This document shows, piece by piece, positions 32,266 to 42,488 of a DNA stretch of 64,000 nucleotides. Within the stretch, counting starts at the first letter, position 1, and each line of letters starts with the position of its first letter. The notes beneath the pieces were generated by a model that worked only from the letters and a program-made list of their open reading frames with translations, had not been told where the DNA came from and did not search any database. The position numbers and the translations under genes are program-made. This DNA comes from Gnetum montanum (taxonomy: Eukaryota > Streptophyta > Gnetopsida > Gnetales > Gnetaceae), in the NCBI GenBank assembly GCA_015680685.1, contig MNCI01000579.1, forward strand, positions 625,841 through 689,840, in the 5' to 3' direction.

Positions 32266-33527
32266 GGAAGAGAGCAAAATCAAGTGGTTAGATATGAATA
32301 ATATCCCCAAGTTCAAAGGGGGATACAAATCAGATCTACAAAACCATGTTCAATCCTTTCACAATGTTTGTGCCTTATAGAACATTGAAAATGAATGGAA
32401 AAATTTAAAGCTATTTCCAAGGATTCTCATCAAAGAAGTTGAAGGTTGGTACCAGTCCTTGGAGCTAGACTTAATCCATTGATGAAGTACGATGCTTAAG
32501 CTCTTCAATGACAAGTTTTAAACATATTATCAAGTGTCCAATTTGAGAAAGTAGATCCAAGGTTGGAAACAAGAAACACATGACCCCTTGGATGCAACCA
32601 TGGATAGGTACTATTCTCTCTTGCACTAATGTCCTAACCATGGTTATTCTCAAAGGGAGTAGCTCTACCATATCATAGATGGGATCTACATAGAAACTTT
32701 CAGAAATCATGGGTTTTATACCCAAGGGAGTCTTTAGAACTAAGCACCCATCAGATTCAAAGGATGATAGAGTAGGTTGCCAAAGAAGAAGGAGAGTTGA
32801 AAAAATGAGAAAGTGCAAAGTATAATCACGATCCTTTCATCTGAAAAAGGGATGTTTGGTTCTATGACAATGAGGAAGAGGCATTGCTTTATGAGGTGAT
32901 GCATCGTAAGACCTTGTCGATCCAAAAGTTTATTTTTGAAATTTTAGATAATAGTAGAGAAATCTAAAGAGCAAAGTAGTGATCATGATTACAAGAAAAG
33001 GACAAGTCTGCAGTAGTAGAGGAGGTTGTGAAGTCTAAAACAAATAATGATGGTGGGTGTGACATTTGAAAATGCAAACATATTAAGGGATGTTGTTTAA
33101 GTATGTCATTCTTATAGGAATCTAGGATGTATGCTAAATTCTAGATTGGAAGAAGGAAAGCACCCAGAAGATTGCCTTATCCTCAAGGCAACCCCATGCG
33201 GTTCCACCAACAATAAGCCTACTATTCGAGTGGAGCTCCACCACAACCTTATGAGTAGTACCATTAGTGGAAACACCCACAATCATGGGGGATGCTACTA
33301 CCAAGGCATTAGTATCCTTACTGATAGCCAAATCCATATGGATACTATGTTCAGCAACTCATTTCTCTATGTGGTTCTTCTAGTCATGCTTCGTTCTAGC
33401 ATCACTACTACCCTCTTGAATACTACAGAGACCAATCTCCAAGAGGGACATTCCCATTTCCTCATTACCCTTCTTATCCTTTTGCACATGTCCCTCCATC
33501 CTCAACTCAATTACCACCTGCTCTTTA
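32266..33527 (+). pseudogene. gag: C gag, second part
   Basis: Continues the frame broken by D: IKWLDMNNIPKFKGGYKSDLQNHVQSFHNVCAL (frame 32171-32380), then the gag core (about 32390-32900) and the Gln/Pro/Tyr tail to about 33527 (PYPQGN equivalents near 33175; 'gccttatcctcaaggc'). The frame 33131-33658 (175 codons) is mostly in the wrong phase for gag and only its last 40 codons are RT. Stops throughout. Confidence 0.8.
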
Positions 33528-34740
33528 ATGATAGCGAGTGGGTTAGTCTACTTGTGATAGTAATAAAGAAAGGTGACAAATGGAGGATTTATATTAACTT
33601 CATGCTATTGAACATGACATGTTACAAAGATCGCTTCCTATTGCCATTTATGAAATAGGTGTTGGATACCATTTTTTGGGCATTACTTTTATAGCTTTTT
33701 GGATGGTTAGAGTAGCTATAACCAAATCCAGATTACAACAAAGGATCAGGCCGAAACAACATTCACAAGTCCCTAGGGGACTTTTGCATATAGAAAGATG
33801 TCATTTTGTCTATATAATTCCCCTACAACTTTCTAACACCTTGTCCTAAGGATCTTTTAGTAGTATATCAGTAGTGAGGTGGATGTCTTCATGGATGATT
33901 TCTTCACCTATGGGGCTACATTTGAGCAAGCCTTAGATTGTCTTAAGTAAGTGTTTAAAAGATGTGTGGAAACAAACCTTTGGCTCAACTAGTAGAAAAG
34001 CCATTTGATGTTCCATGAAGGCATTGTTTTGGGGCATAGAATATCTCAAAAAGGGATTAAGGTGGACCTAGAAAAAATAAGGGTCATCCAAGGAATTACC
34101 TATTAATAAAAAATTGTTAAAGATGTTTGGTCATTCCTTAATCACATTGGTTACTACTGGAAGATTCATAAAGAACTTCTCTAAAATCACTAAATTGTTG
34201 GTGGAGCTAACAAATAAGGATGCTCCATTTGTTTGGACTAAGGAATGTGAGAATGCATTCTAGCACCTCAAGTAGAAACTGATGAAAACCCCAATTCTAT
34301 GAGCACCTAATTGGTCCAAACTATTTTACATTATGATGGATGCATCAAATTATGCCTTGGAAGCAATGCTCATGTACTTGGAAGATCAAAAGCATCCTTA
34401 CTACATCCACTATATGAGCCAAAGCATTGTGGGTGTATAGCTAAATTACACCACAATAGAGAAAGAATTGATGGAAATGGTGTATGCCTTAGAGAAATTT
34501 AGGAACTGTGTGCTTAGTTAAAAGGTGTTCATGCACCTAGACCATAGTGCAATCTAGTTCCTAATGAACAAACTAATGGTGAGCCCCTGTATCATATGGT
34601 GACTTGTAATCTTACAAGAATTCGATCTTATGATGGTAGATTGAAAGGGAACCAATAATCTAGTTGTTGACCACTTGTCTTGGATGAGATGGGATAATAA
34701 AGAAGAGGAGAGCCCACTTTCTAATCAATTTATTAATGAA
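33528..34740 (+). pseudogene. pol: C reverse transcriptase and RNase H, N-terminally deleted
   Basis: The gag tail is joined directly to RT at DSEWVSLLVIVIKKGDKW (about 33530-33585). The protease, the pre-RT linker and the first RT residues (about 1.4 kb in A) are gone. Later blocks: FLDG.SSYNQIQ equivalent (33700-33740), VFMDDFFTYG (about 33886-33915) and CVETNLWLN. RNase H FYIMMDASNYALEA lies at about 34325-34370. Both RT aspartates are kept; frameshifts and stops. Confidence 0.8.
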
Positions 34741-36033
34741 ATCCTCTTTGTTGGTGTTATAAATGAATATACACCCAATGAACCTAACTGGTACAATGGC
34801 ATTCTCACCTACCTTCTCACATAGATGATTCCACAAGAGTTGGACCACAAGAAGAAACAATAGTTTCTTCACGAGGTGAATCATTTCATGGAGATAAACA
34901 AACATCTTTATAAGGTGTGTGCCGATGGCCTGGTTTGTTTTTTGTGTCCCAAAAAATAATCAACTATGTGTTCTCCAAGATGCTCATGAGGGCCCTTGTG
35001 AGGGATACTATGCTAGGAGGTGCATGACCATTAAGATCCTAATGATAGGGTATTATTGGCTAATACTCTTCAAGGATGCTCACCAGTTCATTTGCTCTTA
35101 TGAATGCTGATAATGTGATGGTTGAATGATCGCTCATATGGAGGGACTTTAGCAGTGGATCTAACCATTGGAACCCTTTGAAATCTAGGGCATTGACTTC
35201 ATGGATCCGATCACACCCATGTTAAATGGAAATGCGTATATCATAGTTGTTGTTGACTATTATATGAAATGGGCAGAAATAATAGCTATTACTAATTATA
35301 CATCTTCTGAAACCTCTCAATTTGTATAACAAAATGTTGTAAATAGGTTTGGTGTGCAACATGCACTTATTTATGATAATGGTACTCACTATACAAGCAC
35401 CACCTTTCAGAAGCTCATAAAATGCTTGGGGGTTGAACATATACCCTACTACCCCCAAGCCAATGGTCAAGCTAAGGTAATAAATAAGGAAATCACTAAG
35501 ATCTTAATAAGAACAATTAGCAAATATAGGAGAAATTGGATCACAAAACTCAATGATGCCCTTTGGGCATACCAATCCACATGGAAACTCCCTATAGGCT
35601 ATTCTCCTTATGAGTTGGTGTATGAAAAATTTCCAACTCTTCCTATTCAGTCTAAGCTCTGTACAGTTTCAAGGGCTTGTGACCTTGAACTTGACCTAAG
35701 TTTAGCACAAAAAGAAAGACTAATGAACCTCAACTTGCTAAATGAGAACTAATTGGAAGTCCTATCATCTAATGAATTATACAAGACATTCAACAAGTAA
35801 CTCCATGATCTTAAAATCAAAAGGGTAAAATTTCAATTAGGAGATAAGGTCCTTTACTAAAACCCCACACATGTACCACAAAGAACTAAGTTCCAAACAT
35901 TGTGGAAAGAACCTTACATCATCTATGACATCTTTCCTTCTAGGACCATGTTTATATATAAACTTGAAAGTCCAAATAAGAAATTACTAGTCAACATGCA
36001 AAAAATCAAACTTTTCCATGAGCCTAAGAGATC
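34741..36033 (+). pseudogene. pol: C integrase
   Basis: Zinc-binding HEGPCEGYY (about 34985) and CEC near 35100. The core begins IDFMDPITPM (about 35190-35220). The frame 35354-35752 shows LIYDNGTHYTS (second Asp kept), then a 3-residue deletion (GVEHIPYYPQ), GQAKVINKEI with Lys in place of the catalytic Glu (about 35470-35478), WAYQSTWKLPIGYSPYELVY, and ends near LFHEPK (about 36010-36030). Confidence 0.88.
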
Positions 36034-36104
36034 CAGTTCCCACAACACCTCTTTGGAAGGATAAGCACACTCAGTATTTTAGATCTCCTTCTTCCCTCTT
36101 AGTT

Positions 36105-36113
36105 GTGGGGGAT
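36105..36113 (+). promoter_or_regulatory. C internal polypurine-tract copy
   Basis: gtgggggat in the context cttagttgtgggggatatgg, about 75 bp after integrase. Same position and context as in A. Confidence 0.6.
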
Positions 36114-38199
36114 ATGGCCATCCATTTTGATCATACAAAGTGGCTCCTTATATTTTACACTTTTTTGTTTTTACATCTTTTTCTTTTACAACATTGTTAG
36201 TACATTTTCTCTTTCTTACATATTTTACAATTTCTTATATACTTTAATTTCTTTGGTTTAAATTTTTCTTATGTTTGGTTTATCTTTTTTTTCCCTTATT
36301 GCCAACAAGATGTAGTGTAGCTGTGGCTACTTTTGATGATGGTTTGTACTATCATGTTATTTGATTGATAATGTCTAGATTCTATCTTTGAATTTTGATA
36401 TTAATAACTAAGACATGGTTTCTTTCTCATGAAATAGGCAGTGAGTCCACATCATGCACCCATCCACAAACTCTATGATGTTCCTTATTTTGTAATATTG
36501 ATGTTCTTTCTTTAATGAAACTTTTAATGAACTTATGACTTTAGTAGTTTCCACAGTTGGGAAGGATGAAATGGATTGATAAGGGTGTGACTTCAAGGGG
36601 ATTTGATGGTCTATGTACTTGCCTACCCTCATGAATACATGAGTGTTTCAATGGATTTCTTGCTATTTTAGTGTCAACCAATAACAGGAAGCTAAAGTCT
36701 TTACATGGTGTGGTTCCCATCCAAAAATCATACAAATATAAAACTCAAAAAAAAGGATGGAAATTCAAAGCACATCCTTTAGAATTAATAATGAGCTACA
36801 AGTACTGGTTATGGGATTAGAAAGACATGTTATCCATGCCTGAAGGTCCTCTTTAACTAAGGCCCTTTCTCACTTTCTTCTTTTCTTTTAGGAACTATGA
36901 CTAATCTGTGGGAGCATTCTTATTTCTTGAGGAGGTGGATTGGTCTTAGAGTATCGATGTGAAGTTATTGGAAGTGGTTGGTTTTGACTTGGACTAGGGA
37001 TAGATTTTATCAAGTCATGATTTAGGACTCCATTCCACCTTCTCTTTCATTCACTACTACTTTTCATAATTCACCTCACTGCTAATTTTTCATGGTTTCA
37101 TTCGATGTATTATTCTAATGTGTCAAAATTATTAGGTAGGTTCTTGTGAGATTTATTCCTTAACTTTTCACAATAATTAATCAACCATGGGACCCATAGA
37201 CTCTTTTGTTTGAAGGCCTGCTAGGGCATTAAGGGCATGAGACTACTTTGGGGAGGACCCACTTGCATAACTCTTGGTTGGGCTAGTTAAGTTCTTTATC
37301 CTTACATATTTTGCAATCAAATCCTTTGTGCACCCCATATGTGACATCTAATTATGCACTTCTTCATAATGTACTCCAATGAAAAACTCCTTCTTTGTAA
37401 ATTCTCATTATGTTCATGGTTTTTCTAGCTCTCCAAGAACTTCAAGTTTGCATTAAAACTCCTTTTTTTCCCTTGATGATTGAAATCTTCAAAGCTTAGA
37501 ACCTTTTAGAGTCTATAACTTTAAAAATTTCTTGTCCAATTTACCTCATTTTTTAGTCATAATTCTTTCAAAGGTGAGCTTTACATCATGCAGGCACACA
37601 AAAATATTATTGAAAGGTTTCTAACTCCCACAAAGGTTTAACTAATGAATTAACTTTAAAATCATCAATTTATTCAAGTTAACAAACTTTGGTGACTTTA
37701 TTGTATTAAAATCATTAATTTTTCATGATCAAAACTTAGCTAAGTATAACTACCAAAGAGACAAGGTACCTAAATGCTATCAGTTACACATCACATGCTA
37801 ATCCTTGATTCTGTTGTGATCATAGAAAAAGGGAAGCATAGAGTGGAAGTGGAACCATTTCAATCAAGGAACAAGGGGCCTAGATTTGGAAGTGGATAAC
37901 AACCTAAACAATCCCATAAGTAGGTAGTAGACCTTTTTGGGACCATTTGATCTTCTTCCTCATTTTCAAGTTGCCATAGTGATTTGGATGTCAATTTTTG
38001 CCACGATGTTTAATTTTGTTGTCATGAATACCAAATTTTGTAAAATATTGTAAATCCATACACTTGAGCATTTAGCATCTGCTTATTTAGCCTAAGTAAA
38101 TTTGTGTGTCAATTAGTTAGTCAATAATCCCATACCTTCTTAATATTTTGTAAAGAACCTTTTTCTCCTTTTGTTTACTTAAGGATGAGTTTTCATTTA
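36114..38199 (+). other. C spacer, leader intron and ORF3-deleted 3' region
   Basis: Conserved spacer blocks (about 36435 'gtgagtccacatcatgcacc', about 36760 'ggaaattcaaagcacatcct'). No U3-like motif cluster is left in 37300-37480. Leader intron predicted at 37574-37825 (donor aaag|gtgagc, acceptor gttgtgatcatag). The bases after the acceptor read aaaaaggg with no ATG, and ORF3 is reduced to under 400 bp of non-coding sequence, matching Z. Confidence 0.6.
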
Positions 38200-38211
38200 G
38201 TCATGGGGGTA
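38200..38211 (+). promoter_or_regulatory. C 3' polypurine tract
   Basis: gtcatgggggta next to the LTR start; matches the family consensus exactly. Confidence 0.85.
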
Positions 38212-39049
38212 TGATTAATCATTTTTTATTTGGCCTTGATATTGGATCCTCGATATTGAAGCCTTGGGATCATAGCCCATGCTACGTTATCAAATGTCTG
38301 ATATTGCGACATGCGTATTGGCACTTGGGTGCATGATTCATTCATTCCATGTCTTAGTTGTTGCGAAGCTCTTGTAGTTTTTTCTTCCAAAAGTTAGAAT
38401 ATTTTCTGAGTGCTCGCAGTAGGAGTCAAAGATGTGTATACATATTTTATTTGAGCACTGATGTACCTAAGCACTTTAGTATGAACAATAATAAAGATGA
38501 GCTTTTATGATCAAACATTGTAGCACTTAGACTAAATTAATGTTTTTGTTATGTAATTAATATTCATTTCATTTACTTTAATGTTTCTAAGTAATTAATT
38601 AATATTATTTAAATAACAAACATAAGTATGACCACTTTGAGTATATGTTTAACGCTTGGTAATCCCAGTCATGCATTACGTGCTTGGTAACCTAGTAGCA
38701 CTATAACTTGTTCAAGATGTGTACAGAAAGTGGGAACAGATGCTTATGTTAGGATTAGTTAAATATTAGCTATTTATTAGATTAATTATGTAATTAAATA
38801 CTTTATTCTTGTTCTTAGATGACTTAAACTTATAAAAGATAAAATGATAAAAATTAGATGTCTCAGTTACACGTAACTATACACTTGCATCTCACAAGTG
38901 GAACTAAGAAGACAATGATTGCAATAGTTACATTCACCTCCTAGAAACCGATGTACTTAGAGAGCTAAAGTCTACAAAATTTGACTAAATCACTAAGTGA
39001 ATGCTAGTGATTGGTATGGTTGGGTGTAGAGCATACTCGCCACTCATCA
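38212..39049 (+). repeat. C 3' LTR
   Basis: TGATTAAT ... CACTCATCA, 838 bp. Same U3 strings as the 5' LTR; the stretch between the gatat motifs and 'cacttgggtgcatgattcat' that holds tataaata in the 5' LTR is deleted here. The polyadenylation block 'caataataaagatgagctt' is at about 38488. Confidence 0.9.
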
Positions 39050-40146
39050 TATGACTTATCAACCTACAACTCCAATTTTGAGCGAGCACTAAATCTTCTA
39101 GAGCAGGTGTTGAAATAATGTGTGGAAACTAATGTTAAGCTTAACAAGTAGAAAATTCATTTGATAGTATAGGAGGGAATTAGTCATAGACACCAAGTGT
39201 CAAGGAAAGACATAGAGGTCGATCCTAAGAGGGTAAGAGTAATCTAAGGAATAATATAAAGACCATAGATTGTAAAAGATATTAGATCTTTCCTTGGACA
39301 TACTAACTACTACAAGAGAATCAAAATTTGCTAAACCACTGGTGGAACTAATGCAAAAAAAAAATGTAACATTTAAGTGGATCAAGAAATATGATTAGAC
39401 ATTCAAAGTTCTAAAGCAAAATCTTGTGGCAACATTGATTCTATAAGCTCTAGATTGATTCAAGTCATTCCATACTATGACCAATGCATCCAAATTTTAC
39501 ATGGGGTTGTGCTCATGTAGTTGGATGATAAAAAATGTCCATACTATATTTAATACTTGATTAGAAGTATTTTAGGTATGTATTTAAACTATACCACCAT
39601 GGAGAAAGAGCTCTAGGTTGTAGTGTATGCCTTAGAGAAATTCATGTCTTATGTGCTTGGATATTTAGCTTTTGTACATACTGATCATAGTGTAATCAAA
39701 TTTATTTTGAACAATGTAGTGCTTATCCCTTATATCATATGATGGCTAGTAATTTTGCAAGAACTTAATATAAACATGATTAATTGAAAGGGAACAAAAA
39801 ATGTTGTAGTTGATCACTAATCTCAGTTGCGATAGGATAACAAGATCGATGAAAAGCCATTATCTTATCAGTTCCCTATTGAGATATTTTTTGACAAGGA
39901 AATGATGGTTATGTTTGACATAGTCAAGTCCTAATATGCTGATTATCTTACCTACTTGCTTATGTAGGAAGTCCCTACTAGATAGGAAAAATTTTAGAAA
40001 CAACAATTTGAATCCTACATCAATAGCTACATGGAGACAAGGAAAAATATTTATAAATTTGGATAGCTTACTTGGTATGATGATGCATTCCATAAGAAGA
40101 TAAAATCAAAGTTCTCTTAGAGGCTCATGAAGGATCATATGGAGGC
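39050..40146 (+). pseudogene. pol: Element B pol, second part (RT end, RNase H, integrase start)
   Basis: 39050-39054 is the target duplication. RT then continues after FMDD with 'LEQVLK-CVETNVKLN' (39095-39150) and FLGHTNYYKR (about 39292-39320). RNase H is at about 39470-39740 (MTNASKFYMG equivalent, then YATMEKEL); the pre-integrase linker is at 39800-40075. The integrase zinc-binding start 'EAHEGSYGG' (about 40120-40146) is cut by an insertion at 40147. Heavily decayed. Confidence 0.75.
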
Positions 40147-40689
40147 TTCTTAGATGATAATTTAGATATTCTCTTGATTCATGAGCGATGTATTAAGTCA
40201 AGTTAGTTATTTGTACGTATAGTGAGTTAATTTGTAGCTCCTAATATCAATTTGTAACACATCAAAGTAATTTGTAACTCTATATATTATATAAAAAAGA
40301 AATACATAAGTATGTATTATAAAATAAAATAATTTATAAGACTAATTAGTTACTCTTACAAATTTGTGACGAACTGTCATTACATTGTGTTGTTTGTGTG
40401 AGTTGTAACTCTTTGTCAAGTTAGAAGTTGAGGTAATACTAAGTTTGTAAGATGGTAAAGAGAGATTTTGATGAATACAAGGAGAAAAAATAAGAATAAT
40501 AGTTGTTTGAAAATAAGAAACAAACTGTTATGAACAAAACATCCAAATCAAGTTTCTCAAAAGACTTACTCTAGAAATAATAACTAGATTACGATGTTTG
40601 AATCATATTACAAATTTGTTGTAAATTTTCAAGCTCTTTGTGATACTACCTTCTTAATTTTTATAATAATTCATTGAGTTTAACAATGT
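40147..40689. mobile_element. Unidentified insertion of about 543 bp in B's integrase
   Basis: B reads ...catatggaggc | insertion | cactatgctgggagatgg..., which closes up to the integrase sequence of A at about 13050. The insert is AT-rich, with repeated 'atttgtaac' strings (about 40250-40285) and no protein motif. Possible TG...CA ends are not certain and no target duplication is clear. A small solo LTR or a MITE-like element are candidates. Confidence 0.5.
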
Positions 40690-40990
40690 CACTATGCTGG
40701 GAGATGGAATACCATAGAAATTCTCATGGTAGGATAATTTTGGTTGGTGGTCTTTAGAGATACTTATCAATTTGCTAATTCTTGTGAAAGATATCAATGA
40801 TATGATGGGATAAATGCAATTTTTGAGGGTTCTCAAAAATGAATCCAACCATTGGAATCATTTGGCTTATGGGAAATTGATTTTGTATCTCCCACCATAT
40901 CCATGTCAAAGAGGAAGTCCTACATTATTGTTTTTGCTATAATCTATTGTATGAAATGACGAGAATTTACAAAGGGGAGTTTGCCATCTT
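40690..40990 (+). pseudogene. pol: Element B integrase, fragment
   Basis: HYAGR-like start at 40690, 'FANSCERYQ' (zinc-binding CxxC equivalent, about 40775-40800), 'PLESFGLWEIDFVSPTISMSKRK' in short blocks (about 40848-40915), and loss of similarity around 40985, before the second catalytic Asp. It is the 3'-most recognisable piece of B. Confidence 0.7.
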
Positions 40991-41504
40991 CATGGGAAAT
41001 CACTACTTTTAAGCAAGAAAGAGGGTAGAGAGTATACTTTGTTGATGTTTTGAAGGCTTCTCACCTTCCAAAATGGGAATTGGAAGAAGTGTGAAGATCC
41101 TTGTAGTTTTCATGCTATTTTAATCATCATCTAAAAATCTACATGAACTTCATTCCTTATGTAGTGTGTCACAAGTATCTGTAGTCTTGCAAAGGAGCTT
41201 TGACTTTGATACTTAGGCCACTATCCATCTCTAGGAAGCCAAGTTTATAGCTAGATGCATTAGAGTAGAGATGTGTCTTAACTGTCTTAGGGATAACTAT
41301 CTCTCTATGAATGTTATATCTATATGTGTTGCATTAGTTCAATCACTTATATGATTATAAAGACATCCTCATGATACTCCTAACTCATGGACTAGTGGAT
41401 AAAATATATGTTGTGTAGTTATGGTATCCTCATAGATTCTTAAGGGCATTAAGGTGTACATCACTTGGAATCCTTTCTGGAATACTTAGCCACCTTGTGG
41501 ATGG
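40991..41504. other. Unclassified sequence left of E
   Basis: No retroelement motif or conserved frame. Continues, after removal of E and one GATGG, at 50695. The last five bases (41500-41504, gatgg) are E's left target duplication. Confidence 0.6.
41500..41504 (+). repeat. E target-site duplication, left copy
   Basis: gatgg, identical to 50690-50694. Confidence 0.9.
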
Positions 41505-42365
41505 TGATGAGTTATCATTTGGTTTTCCCTGACGTTGAATATTCAATGTCAGTTTTAAGAAGTAATGTTGGATATTCAATGTCATCTCCTCTAGGTTGGC
41601 TTATAAATACAACACTTGGGTACTTGGATGAAACAAGTAATAAGTAGTAGAGAAGATAGTTTTCATTTTTAGTTTTTAATAGTCTTTCTTAGAGTCTTGT
41701 TATTCCCAATGTATGCCCATAGTGTGATGTTTGTAATCATATGACACCTTTGTTTGAGTGTGATGTACTTGGCCATGTTACATGACTATCAATAAAGATC
41801 GAGATTACTTCCATCATTGTAGCATCCACTTAAATTATTATTTATTTTAATTGCTAATTATTTACTATTTTCTTTAGTTAAATGTTTCAGTTCATTGCTA
41901 TTTACTATTCCTATTATTAAGCAGAATGTCTATGCCTTAATCAAAAGTGTTTAAGTGTAGATACTTGGTAATCTAGAAGTGTATTGTTTGGCACATGCAG
42001 CGACATATGGTTGGCAATCCTAGAAGTAGCCTCATGAAGTCCAAAATGTATATGGATGACTAAGAGCATATATTCATCACATGTAGGCTAAATTAGATCT
42101 TATTTTCCATTTTTTATTAGCTTAATTCATTTACTTATTTATTGTCATTAGGAGCAAAGTAGAAGTAGATAACATCATATGCCTCACTTTGGACTAAATC
42201 ATACGTGACAAAGCTACCACAAGTCCAAGTAGTAAGATAGCGAACTGTAATTAGAGCATAATGATTTAGATGCCACAACTAGTTCCATCCATAGAATTTG
42301 ACCAGATCATGCATGAGTTCTTATGATTCATATGGTTGAGCATAGGGGTATCTCATTGCTCATCA
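41505..42365 (+). repeat. E 5' LTR
   Basis: TGATGAGTTATC ... GCTCATCA, 861 bp, the same length as the 3' LTR. U3 has 'gacgttgaatattcaatgtc' and 'gttggatattcaatgtcatc' repeats (41529-41590), tataaata at about 41602, and the caataaagatcgagatt polyadenylation block at about 41790. Substitutions versus the 3' LTR are concentrated in U3. Confidence 0.93.
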
Positions 42366-42385
42366 TTGGCACCATTACCGGGGAT
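42366..42385 (+). promoter_or_regulatory. E primer-binding site, tRNA-Asp type
   Basis: ttggcaccattaccggggat, the best preserved PBS. It differs from TGGCGCCGTTGCCGGGGA by three G-to-A changes, two of them in CpG. Confidence 0.9.
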
Positions 42386-42488
42386 GGTGCTAGTTATCTA
42401 GATTAGTTATATCATACACGATTGCTGTAATGGTATTAACAATATATCTTTTAGAAAATATTAAATCACACATCATAAACCAATAACA

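Larger units (their letters stand above)
18030..39049 (+). mobile_element. Element C: retrotransposon inserted in B's RT, itself carrying D
   Basis: 5' LTR 18030-18890 and 3' LTR 38212-39049 align from end to end and share the U3 'gatattggatcc' and 'catagcccatgctacgttat' strings. Without D and its 5-bp duplication the element is about 8.75 kb. Flanking duplication gatga (18025-18029) and tatga (39050-39054), four of five bases. B's RT reading resumes after the right copy. C lacks the protease and ORF3. Confidence 0.9.

Noticed and set aside
33131-33658. 175-codon open frame, longest on plus near C's gag/pol junction
   Set aside because: Most of it is out of phase with gag; only the last part is RT. 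It spans a deletion junction and is not a protein.
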